In this document: piece by piece, positions 1-4,631 of the stretch
Position numbering within the stretch: position 1 is the stretch's first letter
How the letters are laid out: each line of letters opens with the position of its first letter
Assembly: GCA_023473845.1 (NCBI GenBank)
Contig: JAMCYA010000009.1
Location: 6,190-20,134, forward strand
DNA length: 13,945 bases
Reading direction: 5' to 3'
Source of the DNA: Patescibacteria group bacterium
GTDB taxonomy: Bacteria > Patescibacteriota > Doudnabacteria > UBA920
The notes under the pieces: generated by a model
The model's database searches: none
What the model was told of the DNA's origin: nothing
Seen by the model: the letters and a program-made list of their open reading frames with translations, nothing else
Made by a program: the position numbers and the translations under genes

Positions 1-378
1 CTGTCCAAAACCGTTCTTTCCCGTTTTGCCGGCGAAGACCGGGCCCTGCTTTATACCCAAATGCTTTTGGGTATAAGCCTTGCCGGCACCGTGGTGTTTA
101 AGGCTTTGCCTGTTAGTTTGGCCGTGTTTATGCTTCACGAGTTTGGCCGGGGTTTGTTTAAGCCCATCAAGGATGCCTATTTAAACGACCAGCTGCCTGC
201 CAAGGAAAGGGCAACCGTGGTTTCCTTTGAGGCCATTTCCCACCATTTGGGCGGCGGACTGGGCTTGGTGCTTAGCGGTTGGACGGCGCTGGCTTTCGGT
301 ATCCATGCCACCTGGCTAATATTCGGCCTAGTACTGGCTTTCGGCAGCGCGGCTATTTACCGCTTCAGTCGGCCATAA
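1..378 (+). CDS. MFS-type transporter, C-terminal fragment
   Basis: The frame is open from base 1, so the start lies upstream and only the last 125 residues are present. They form alternating hydrophobic helices with short charged loops: a helix around LGISLAGTVVFKALPVSLAVFML, a cytoplasmic-type loop with GRGLFKPIKDAYLNDQLPAKERATV, then two further helices ending FSRP. The loop before ERATVVSFEAI resembles the region between late helices of major facilitator superfamily permeases, where a conserved Arg-rich segment and 'R.t..s' are common. That gives an inner-membrane secondary transporter of unknown substrate. The gene ends 4 bases before a strong terminator and converges on mscL. Family assignment rests on the C-terminal third only; another polytopic transporter family is possible. 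Confidence 0.6.
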   Translation: MSKTVLSRFAGEDRALLYTQMLLGISLAGTVVFKALPVSLAVFMLHEFGRGLFKPIKDAYLNDQLPAKERATVVSFEAISHHLGGGLGLVLSGWTALAFGIHATWLIFGLVLAFGSAAIYRFSRP

Positions 379-382
379 AAAA

Positions 383-419
383 ACCCGTCCAGTCGCATGA
401 CTGGACGGGTGATTTTTTT
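383..419. terminator. Bidirectional intrinsic terminator between the transporter and mscL
   Basis: A perfect 12-bp stem (383-394 ACCCGTCCAGTC with 399-410) encloses a 4-base loop. It is followed by seven T on the plus strand (413-419), and preceded by a run of A (377-383) that forms the U-tract for minus-strand transcripts. It therefore can stop both converging genes. The mscL stop codon (418-420) lies inside the T-run. Confidence 0.9.
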
Positions 420-819
420 AAGCCAGCTGGCTGGTGCAATGGGCGCAGCGCTTGGCTTCTTTGGGGATTTCGCTCAAACATTCGGGGCACTTTTTGGTAG
501 TCGGATCCACGGGCGGCTCCTTGCGCATTTTGGCCACCAGTGTGTTTAAGGGCGTGACTACAAAAAAATACACTGAAATCGAAACAATGAGAAAGGAAAC
601 CAGGGCGTTGATAAAGTTACCGTAAGTAAACCGGCTGTGGTTGAGAGTAAAATACAGCCCGGAGAAATCCGGCTGTTTGAAAATCGCGGCAATAAACGGG
701 GTTAAAATATCTTTGACCAGGGAATTGACCACGGAAGTGAAAGCCGCGCCCATAATTACGCCAATGGCCAGGTCCACGACATTGCCCCTTAAAATAAACT
801 GCTTAAAATCTTTCAGCAT
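418..819 (-). CDS. mscL: Large-conductance mechanosensitive channel MscL with C-terminal zinc ribbon
   Basis: MscL forms a homopentameric inner-membrane pore that opens under membrane tension to release solutes during hypo-osmotic shock. The start at 819 gives a 133-residue protein beginning MLKDFKQFILRGNVVDLAIG. This carries the canonical N-terminal amphipathic helix and pore-lining TM1 (GNVVDLAIGVIMGAAF...), a periplasmic loop, and TM2 (ALVSFLIVSISVYFFVV). An upstream in-frame ATG at 852 was not chosen, because the promoter -10 box (851-856) overlaps it. After TM2 the usual charged C-terminal helix is replaced by a CPEC...CAHC module: two CxxC knuckles 14 residues apart, as in a rubredoxin-like zinc ribbon. 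The fusion is unusual compared with E. coli MscL, and its role is unknown. The gene is a monocistron between a terminator and its own promoter. Confidence 0.95.
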   Translation of the reverse strand: MLKDFKQFILRGNVVDLAIGVIMGAAFTSVVNSLVKDILTPFIAAIFKQPDFSGLYFTLNHSRFTYGNFINALVSFLIVSISVYFFVVTPLNTLVAKMRKEPPVDPTTKKCPECLSEIPKEAKRCAHCTSQLA

Positions 820-850
820 AAAAATAAGGTTTAATTGCGCTATCGGCCTC

Positions 851-878
851 ATTATAACAAAGCAGCCGGTATTATCAA
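851..878 (-). promoter_or_regulatory. Sigma70-type promoter of mscL
   Basis: Read on the minus strand, TTGATA (878-873) is followed after 16 bases by a perfect TATAAT (856-851). Transcription would begin near 844, leaving about 25 nt of leader before the ATG at 819. That supports the shorter mscL start. The box lies back to back with the -10 of the divergent glycosyltransferase. Confidence 0.75.
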
Positions 879-899
879 AATCCGAATTTAGGGTATAAT
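872..899 (+). promoter_or_regulatory. Promoter of the glycosyltransferase, probably giving a leaderless mRNA
   Basis: A perfect TATAAT (894-899) sits 6 bases before the ATG at 906, so the expected transcription start coincides with the start codon. No Shine-Dalgarno can fit. The -35 region is poor (TTATCA at 872-877, 16-base spacer) and overlaps the -35 of the divergent mscL promoter, so the two promoters probably compete for polymerase. Confidence 0.65.
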
Positions 900-905
900 T
901 AGCTT

Positions 906-1619
906 ATGACTGAACCAGAGACAAAGATTGTAATTAGTTTTGTAATTCCGGCCTACAATGAAGAGAAAAGCTTGCCCGGCTGTTTGAAGTCTATTTTGGA
1001 CGAAATTAAAAAAGAGCAGATTTCGGCCGAGGTGCTGGTAGTCAATAATGCCAGTACGGACGCGACAGGACAGGTAGCCCGGAGTTTTTCCAATGTGATT
1101 GTGGTTGACGAGCCAAAAAAAGGCATTACTTTTGCCCGCCAAGCCGGGTACATGGCCAGCCGCGGCAGGCTGGTGGCCAACATTGATGCTGATAACCACG
1201 TGCCTGCAGGCTGGCTTAAAAAAGCCGTGGCCGCGTTCGACCAAGACCCCGGCTTAATTTGTTTAAGCGGGCCGCTGGTGTATTACGACTTGTCGCGGCT
1301 CAAGCGGGCCGTGGTGTGGTTTTACAGCCGGGTGGTATTTTTGGTCCACACCTTCAACCATTATGTCTTTCGCATTGGCGCTGTGGTACAGGGCGGAAAC
1401 TTCGTAGCCACGCGCCAGGCTTTAAATGCCATTGGCGGTTTTGACACCCGTATAAAATTTTATGGGGAAGATACCGATTTAGCCAGGCGTTTTAGCAGTC
1501 TGGGCAAGGTAAAATTTTCTTTGAAGTTTTTTATGTATTCTTCCGGCCGGCGTTTGGCATTTAAAGCCTGGCGCGTGATTCTTCCGGCCGGCGTTTGGCT
1601 AAAGAAGGGGTGGTTATGA
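906..1619 (+). CDS. Family 2 glycosyltransferase, C-terminus frameshifted
   Basis: This is a GT-A fold glycosyltransferase that transfers a sugar from a nucleotide-sugar donor, probably for cell-surface glycans. Visible motifs are the N-terminal VISFVIPAYNEEKSLPGCL strand-loop, VVNNASTDAT, the metal-binding DAD within NIDADNHVPAGW (about residues 97-99), and the acceptor-side GGFDTR...GEDTDLARR (about 178-196) containing the ED catalytic-base motif. The catalytic domain therefore looks intact. After residue ~219 (MYSSGRRLA) the frame is displaced by a 41-bp insertion bounded by a 22-bp direct repeat, and the last 18 or so residues are out-of-frame sequence ending at 1619. Removing 41 bp rejoins a natural C-terminus ending at 1705, for a 252-residue protein whose TGA lies 2 bases before thpR. 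The ATG is leaderless (see promoter). No hydrophobic anchor remains at the C-terminus. The specific sugar is unknown. Confidence 0.85.
   Translation: MTEPETKIVISFVIPAYNEEKSLPGCLKSILDEIKKEQISAEVLVVNNASTDATGQVARSFSNVIVVDEPKKGITFARQAGYMASRGRLVANIDADNHVPAGWLKKAVAAFDQDPGLICLSGPLVYYDLSRLKRAVVWFYSRVVFLVHTFNHYVFRIGAVVQGGNFVATRQALNAIGGFDTRIKFYGEDTDLARRFSSLGKVKFSLKFFMYSSGRRLAFKAWRVILPAGVWLKKGWL
1537..1599. repeat. 22-bp direct repeat with 41-bp period inside the glycosyltransferase
   Basis: The sequence ATTCTTCCGGCCGGCGTTTGGC occurs at 1537-1558 and again, identical, at 1578-1599, with 19 unrelated bases between. The 41-base period is not a multiple of three and shifts the glycosyltransferase frame. 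Recombination or slippage between the copies would delete 41 bp and restore the downstream frame. Confidence 0.9.
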
Positions 1620-1705
1620 CGGGCTTGCGTTACGTGGTAAATTATTATTCCGTCCTGCTGCGGCACAAGCCGGCCACTGAACAATACAAAGATATTAGGA
1701 GCTGA
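1598..1705 (+). other. Displaced 3' coding remnant of the glycosyltransferase
   Basis: Read in the frame that follows the second repeat copy, this stretch encodes 35 residues (AKEGVVMTGLRYVVNYYSVL, then LRHKPATEQYKDIRS) and ends at TGA 1703-1705. It continues smoothly from the MYSSGRRL of the upstream frame if one repeat unit is removed. The composition, with basic and aromatic residues, is ordinary coding sequence. The TGA falls 2 bases before the thpR ATG, the spacing expected of an operon. It is most simply the original C-terminus cut off by the 41-bp insertion. Confidence 0.75.
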
Positions 1706-1707
1706 TT

Positions 1708-2250
1708 ATGGGCAGCAGGTTGTTTGTCGGCCTGCCAATTGCGCCGGAGCTTGTGGCCCGGCTGGCAGCCTGGAAAGTCGGCCGGGAGGGCTGGCCGGTT
1801 TATTGGGTTTGGCCGCAGGATTTGCATGTTACCCTTGTTCCGCCGTGGGAAGAGGCGGCAGTGGACAAGGTTGTTTTAAAGCTCAATGCGGTTAAGGCAG
1901 AATCTTTTGGTTTAAAGTTTACCCAAATCAGTTTCGGTCCCCAGAACGCAAAGCCGGCCCGCTTGTTGTGGGTTTCAGGTGCAGAAACTAGCGGCCTTTT
2001 TGAATTGCGGGCCCGCTTATTTACGGCTCTGGGCCAGCAGCCGGATGCTCGGCCGTTTTTGCCTCACGTCACCTTGGCCAGGTTCAGGCCGCAGAATTAT
2101 TTACAGATTCCGGATGCTGGCCTGCCGCAAAAAGTTGCCTGGCAAATCCAAGCGGAAAAGTTTGGCTTGTATGAGTCGGTTTTAAACCGTACTGGCGCAC
2201 GTTACAGAATTTTGCGGGAATTTCCGTTGCAGCCCAGCCTTCGCCCTTGA
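1708..2250 (+). CDS. thpR: RNA 2',3'-cyclic phosphodiesterase / 2'-5' RNA ligase (LigT/ThpR family)
   Basis: The 180-residue protein has the 2H phosphoesterase hallmark: two HxT motifs, HVTL at residues 40-43 and HVTL at 120-123, about 80 residues apart and each following a hydrophobic strand. The opening SRLFVGLPI corresponds to the RxFxAlxl start of the family. These enzymes open 2',3'-cyclic phosphates on RNA ends and can ligate 2'-5' bonds in vitro; the physiological role in bacteria is unsettled. The start is well supported by AGGAG at 1697-1701, six bases before the ATG, one of the few real Shine-Dalgarno sites here. It follows the ancestral glycosyltransferase stop by 2 bases, so co-transcription is likely. 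Confidence 0.92.
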   Translation: MGSRLFVGLPIAPELVARLAAWKVGREGWPVYWVWPQDLHVTLVPPWEEAAVDKVVLKLNAVKAESFGLKFTQISFGPQNAKPARLLWVSGAETSGLFELRARLFTALGQQPDARPFLPHVTLARFRPQNYLQIPDAGLPQKVAWQIQAEKFGLYESVLNRTGARYRILREFPLQPSLRP

Positions 2251-2300
2251 TATTTGTTTGTTTAAAGAATAATATAGGAATATGTCCTAATTTTTTTCGT

Positions 2301-2735
2301 ATGTATTATTTTGCCTACGGCTCCAACATGAACCTGGAACACATGCGCCGGCTGTGCGGCTGGCACAGCCGCATGCTGTGCCGCGCCAAACTGCCGGATT
2401 TTGAAATTGGCTTGGACTTAAGAGGTTATGCCAATATCCGTCCGAAGGCGAGCGCCGAGGTGTGGGGTGTGCTGTTTGAAATCGACGAGGCGGGATTAGG
2501 CGTATTAGACCGGTTCGAGGGTTATCCCGAGGTCTTCGGCCGGCAGGAAGTTGTGGTGTTGGACGACAATAACGCGGAGTACCACAGCCAGGTTTATATT
2601 GAGGCCCCGGAAGAATTTAATGGTAAGACAGCGCGAGGGGAGTATTTCCGCCGGGTGATTGGTGCGGCTTACGAGAACCGCCTGCCCAAGGAGTGGATTA
2701 AGAAACTGGAGGGTTTTCTGGAATTTGAAGCGTAA
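2301..2735 (+). CDS. Gamma-glutamylcyclotransferase-like (AIG2/GGCT) protein
   Basis: The start at 2301 gives 144 residues beginning MYYFAYGSNMN, the conserved family start whose YGSN loop (residues 6-9) binds the gamma-glutamyl moiety. The catalytic acid is expected at E73 in LDRFEGYP, the standard position of the LDxxEG motif. Family members release 5-oxoproline from gamma-glutamyl amines or peptides and act in the cytoplasm; the substrate here cannot be told from sequence. A longer in-frame opening from 2247 was rejected because it would add 18 residues before the family start and is AT-rich noncoding-like sequence. No Shine-Dalgarno is visible; TAATTT at 2288-2293 could be a -10 placing the start of a leaderless mRNA at the ATG. 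The first 80 bases contain two mutually exclusive hairpins. Confidence 0.9.
   Translation: MYYFAYGSNMNLEHMRRLCGWHSRMLCRAKLPDFEIGLDLRGYANIRPKASAEVWGVLFEIDEAGLGVLDRFEGYPEVFGRQEVVVLDDNNAEYHSQVYIEAPEEFNGKTARGEYFRRVIGAAYENRLPKEWIKKLEGFLEFEA
2349..2382 (+). repeat. Two competing hairpins at the start of the GGCT-like gene
   Basis: CGGCTGTGC (2349-2357) can pair with GCACAGCCG (2363-2371). Alternatively GGCACAGC (2362-2369) can pair with GCTGTGCC (2375-2382). The central segment can use only one partner, so the folds exclude each other. It lies within the first 80 bases of the coding region. Confidence 0.6.
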
Positions 2736-2749
2736 TATGGAATGTGGTG

Positions 2750-3229
2750 TCATCCCGCGAACAGCGGGTTTTGTTTTAAGAAGAACGCCCAGGCCGTAAC
2801 TTGGCCTGGGCGTTGCTGTTGCTGGCGCCGAAACGCCAGGAAAAGCGCAATGTCCGTACGGATGTCGAAAGCTGCACGAGGTATAGAGCGAACCAGGTCT
2901 CCCCGGTCCATAACCGTGTAGCCGAAAGCGCGGCCGTGGTACCTGACCATGGCCAGGTAGGCGGCTTTGGAATAGGGGAAGACGATGACTTCCAAGCTCC
3001 CCGGTCCCAAATCCGGCGCTTTGGTCCGGACTTCTGTCTCGAGGCTGCGGAGACGGGTCTCCAACAGGGCCCGGACACTCCTAAGTTCTGGCAGGTTGAT
3101 GTCCGTGGCTTCTGGGTCAAAAGCGGCCAGCACTACCAATGGCCGCTGGTGCCGCTCGTAGGCTTCGAATCCCAGAACCAGAATAAGCATGCCTGCCAAA
3201 AAAACACTGGCAAAAACTGCGATTTTCAC
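2750..3229 (-). CDS. Membrane-anchored protein of unknown function
   Basis: The 159-residue product is not recognised. Residues 1-20 (KIAVFASVFLAGMLILVLGF) form an uncleaved signal-anchor-like helix. The rest is soluble, with no cysteine: a charged helical segment (PELRSVRALLETRLRSLETEV), then an alpha/beta-like stretch with EVIVFPYSKAAYLAMVRYHGRAFGYTV, and a Gln-rich linker near the end. The start is GTG at 3229, chosen because a perfect AGGAGG (3244-3239) sits 9 bases upstream. A TTGACA-N17-TAAGAT promoter and a folded leader precede it. These signals are stronger than for any neighbour, so the gene is very likely real despite lacking a known domain. By eye it is richer in GC codons than the flanking genes. 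The divergent AbrB-like regulator is a candidate controller. The last codons run through the terminator of the convergent gene. Confidence 0.75.
   Translation of the reverse strand: MKIAVFASVFLAGMLILVLGFEAYERHQRPLVVLAAFDPEATDINLPELRSVRALLETRLRSLETEVRTKAPDLGPGSLEVIVFPYSKAAYLAMVRYHGRAFGYTVMDRGDLVRSIPRAAFDIRTDIALFLAFRRQQQQRPGQVTAWAFFLKQNPLFAG
2754..2772 (+). terminator. Intrinsic terminator after the GGCT-like gene
   Basis: A 5-bp GC-rich stem CCCGC (2754-2758) / GCGGG (2764-2768) with a 5-base loop is followed by TTTTGTTTT. It lies 19 bases after the plus-strand stop and overlaps the 3' end of the convergent minus-strand gene. Confidence 0.7.
2784..2814. repeat. Perfect 12-bp inverted repeat inside the 3' end of the minus-strand gene
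   Basis: AACGCCCAGGCC (2784-2795) is exactly complementary to 2803-2814, with a 7-base loop. On the minus strand it is followed by CTTCTT rather than a clean T-run. It lies inside the coding end of the unknown gene, so it may be a weak terminator or a 3' stabilising hairpin. Confidence 0.7.
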
Positions 3230-3238
3230 GTCTGTTTT

Positions 3239-3244
3239 CCTCCT
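3239..3244 (-). promoter_or_regulatory. Consensus Shine-Dalgarno of the minus-strand unknown gene
   Basis: AGGAGG on the minus strand, 9 bases before the GTG at 3229. It decides the start codon and lies only 2 bases beyond the U-tract of the leader, so folding or termination of the leader would directly affect translation. Confidence 0.85.
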
Positions 3245-3246
3245 GT

Positions 3247-3364
3247 AAAAAATGGGCTGGTTTTCCTTCCCCCCGAAGGGAAAGCGGGCAAGGTCCCGCT
3301 GCCGGAAATGACTGAAAGAGCAGAAAACCAGCCCTCAATTTTCGGCCCAGGGCGAGCCGAAGGT
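3247..3364 (-). ncRNA. Folded leader RNA with three-way junction and U-tract (candidate attenuator or riboswitch)
   Basis: Transcription predicted to start at 3364 yields about 118 nt ending in UUUUUU (3252-3247), just before the AGGAGG of the minus-strand gene. Helices visible: P0, TTCGGC 3341-3346 with 3356-3361; P1, a perfect 12-bp closing helix GGGCTGGTTTTC (3254-3265) with 3323-3334; inside it P2, AGCGGG 3283-3288 with 3295-3300; and P3, core 3267-3271 with 3278-3282. P1 followed directly by the U-tract resembles an intrinsic terminator with a branched 57-nt interior. It matches no riboswitch family I recognise (no TPP, SAM, cobalamin, ZTP or glycine core motifs). It could be a ligand- or protein-controlled attenuator, or a short independent RNA ending at the U-tract. 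Confidence 0.6.
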
Positions 3365-3370
3365 GCCCGC

Positions 3371-3399
3371 ATCTTAGGTTAAAAGGCTTTGCCTGTCAA
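3371..3399 (-). promoter_or_regulatory. Consensus sigma70-type promoter of the folded leader and unknown gene
   Basis: On the minus strand a perfect TTGACA (3399-3394) is followed after exactly 17 bases by TAAGAT (3376-3371), predicting a start at A3364. It overlaps the -35 of the divergent abrB-like promoter by one base. Confidence 0.8.
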
Positions 3400-3418
3400 T
3401 CTGCTTTTGGGATATAAT
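3389..3418 (+). promoter_or_regulatory. Promoter of the abrB-bcp-nudix operon
   Basis: TTGCCT (3389-3394) and a perfect TATAAT (3413-3418) are separated by 18 bases. The ATG at 3425 lies 6 bases after the -10, predicting a leaderless mRNA. The promoter is interleaved with the divergent one at 3371-3399. Confidence 0.65.
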
Positions 3419-3424
3419 GGATTT

Positions 3425-3634
3425 ATGCAAAGAAAAATTTTTAAAACTGGGCATTCTTTGGCCGTAACGCTTTCCCGAAAGGTTCTGGAAGACTTAGGGG
3501 TAGTGGAAGGCGACGAGGTGGAGATTTTGGCGGAAAATGGCAAGGCGATAATCAGGAAAACCCAAAAAAATACCCAGCTGGCCATGCCGTTTTCCAGCCG
3601 GCCAAAGCTGGGTAATCGGATAAGCCGGAACTAA
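3425..3634 (+). CDS. AbrB/MazE-like (SpoVT-AbrB swapped-hairpin) DNA-binding protein
   Basis: The 69-residue protein starts MQRKIFKTGHSLAVTLSRKVLEDLGV and continues VEGDEVEILAENGKAIIRK, which is the swapped-hairpin AbrB fold: a first strand with a G-x-S element, then L-x-x-L-x-x-G-D-x-V-x-x, and a final strand ending in a basic residue. Such proteins are homodimeric transcription factors or antitoxins that bind their own promoters. The ATG at 3425 was chosen over an in-frame opening at 3389, which would lie inside the promoter. The C-terminal ~20 residues (TQLAMPFSSRPKLGNRISRN) are polar and could contact a partner. No toxin gene follows; the next gene, bcp, begins 1 base after the stop. Autoregulation and control of the divergent gene are plausible. 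Confidence 0.8.
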   Translation: MQRKIFKTGHSLAVTLSRKVLEDLGVVEGDEVEILAENGKAIIRKTQKNTQLAMPFSSRPKLGNRISRN

Positions 3635-3635
3635 A

Positions 3636-4112
3636 ATGTCGGAGTTACAAATTGGCCGTATGGCCCCGTTATTTTCATTGCCTGATCAGGCCGGGAAAAT
3701 TCACCGGCTTTCGGATTATTTTGGCCGCTGGGTTTTGGTGTATTTTTACCCCAAGGATGATACGCCGGGCTGTACGGCTGAAGCCTGTTCGCTCAGGGAC
3801 AATTTTCCCAGGTTTGGAAAAGTCAAAGCGGTTATTTTAGGCATTAGCGTTGACAGTGTGTCCAGCCACGCCAGGTTTGCAGCAAAATACGGGCTTAATT
3901 TTACCCTGCTGGCCGATGAGCAGAAACAGGCGGTGAAAGCTTATGGCGTCTGGGGAGAAAAAAGTTTTATGGGCAAAAAATATTTAGGCATATCCAGGTC
4001 TTCGTTTCTGATTGACCCCGCGGGCAAAATCGCCAAAGTGTATCCCAAGGTGAGGCCCGCAGAACACGCGGCCGAAGTTCTGAAAGACCTGGAAAAATTT
4101 CAGCGGCAATGA
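3636..4112 (+). CDS. bcp: Peroxiredoxin, Bcp/PrxQ family (thiol peroxidase)
   Basis: The 158-residue product reduces hydrogen peroxide and organic hydroperoxides in the cytoplasm. It opens with the family start (LQIGRMAPLFSLPDQAGK) and has the active-site stretch YFYPKDDTPGCTAEACSLRD. C46 is the peroxidatic cysteine (TPGC) and C51 the resolving cysteine five residues later, exactly the atypical 2-Cys spacing of E. coli Bcp. The C-terminal half has GISVDSVSSHARFAAKYGL and SRSSFLIDPAGKI, where the Arg stabilises the active site. Length is normal for the family. It starts 1 base after the abrB-like gene and its stop overlaps the next start as ATGA, so translation is probably coupled across the operon. 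A reductant (thioredoxin) is not encoded in this window. Confidence 0.95.
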   Translation: MSELQIGRMAPLFSLPDQAGKIHRLSDYFGRWVLVYFYPKDDTPGCTAEACSLRDNFPRFGKVKAVILGISVDSVSSHARFAAKYGLNFTLLADEQKQAVKAYGVWGEKSFMGKKYLGISRSSFLIDPAGKIAKVYPKVRPAEHAAEVLKDLEKFQRQ

Positions 4113-4588
4113 ACCAGCCTGCTCAAAAAACCGTTTGCAATTTAGTCTACCTCATTAAAGGCAAGCAGACCTGCTTGCCTTTAAAATTGCGGGGTTTCGG
4201 CCAGGGCTGGCACAATGGCTATGGTGGCAAGGTGTTGCCGGGGGAGCCTTTGCCGGAGTCGGCTAAGCGCGAGCTGTTTGAGGAATCAGCTGTGCGGGCG
4301 GAAAGCTTGGAAAAAAGGGCCGTGCTCACTTTTAATTTTTTGCAGACCGGCAAGATAATCGAATCGCACGTGTTTTGGTGCGATCGGTTTAAGGGCGAAC
4401 CGGCGGCCTCGGAAGAAATGGAGCCGTTTTGGTTTAACTTTGAAAATATTCCCTATGCCCGGATGTGGCCGGATGACAGGATTTGGCTCCCCCGGTTCTT
4501 GGCCGGGGAAAAATTTTCCGCAAGGTTTGATTTTTTGGATGAGCTGCCGACAATCGGCGGTTATAAAATACAAAAAGGCCTTGATTAA
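4109..4588 (+). CDS. Nudix hydrolase, MTH1 (NUDT1)-like oxidised-purine nucleoside triphosphatase
   Basis: The Nudix box spans residues 40-62: G-x5-E-x7-REL-x-EE-S-A-V. All catalytic acids are present and only the late Gly is changed to Ala. Beyond the generic box the protein resembles mammalian MTH1 in two places: GWHNGYGGKVLPGE (residues 33-46) and MWPDD (119-123), where MTH1 uses W117, D119 and D120 to hold the oxidised base. This points to sanitising 8-oxo-dGTP and/or 2-hydroxy-dATP by hydrolysis to monophosphates. At 159 residues the length matches MTH1. The start overlaps the bcp stop (ATGA). Pairing with a peroxidase suggests a joint defence against oxidative damage. Whether a bacterial MutT label is appropriate is uncertain, so no symbol is given. 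Confidence 0.85.
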   Translation: MNQPAQKTVCNLVYLIKGKQTCLPLKLRGFGQGWHNGYGGKVLPGEPLPESAKRELFEESAVRAESLEKRAVLTFNFLQTGKIIESHVFWCDRFKGEPAASEEMEPFWFNFENIPYARMWPDDRIWLPRFLAGEKFSARFDFLDELPTIGGYKIQKGLD

Positions 4589-4619
4589 ATGCCGGATAGT
4601 GTGATAAGATAAATTATCT
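4581..4619 (+). promoter_or_regulatory. Promoter and palindrome upstream of the SulP gene
   Basis: TTGATT (4581-4586), an 18-base spacer and TAAGAT (4605-4610) form a reasonable promoter with a start near 4617. AGATAA-A-TTATCT (4607-4619) is a perfect palindrome around a central base, covering the -10 and the start point as a repressor operator would. The -35 lies inside the end of the Nudix gene. Confidence 0.5.
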
Positions 4620-4631
4620 ACATCGTTTGAT

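Noticed and set aside
2776..3120. A second minus-strand frame within the unknown membrane-anchored gene
   Set aside because: It lacks the hydrophobic N-terminus, the promoter and the AGGAGG, all of which point to the frame ending at 2750. Its Ser/Pro/Trp/Arg composition is typical of an off-frame reading.
3254..3334. The folded leader as an SRP RNA or a known riboswitch
   Set aside because: The SRP tetraloop region and the core motifs of TPP, SAM, cobalamin, glycine, ZTP and fluoride riboswitches are not present.
2801..3382. A 193-codon plus-strand frame opposite the unknown minus gene and its leader
   Set aside because: It runs across the promoter, the leader and the gene of the other strand, and has no start signals or recognisable domain.
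3425..3634. A complete toxin-antitoxin pair
   Set aside because: The AbrB/MazE-like protein is followed directly by a peroxiredoxin, and the divergent gene does not resemble a known toxin.
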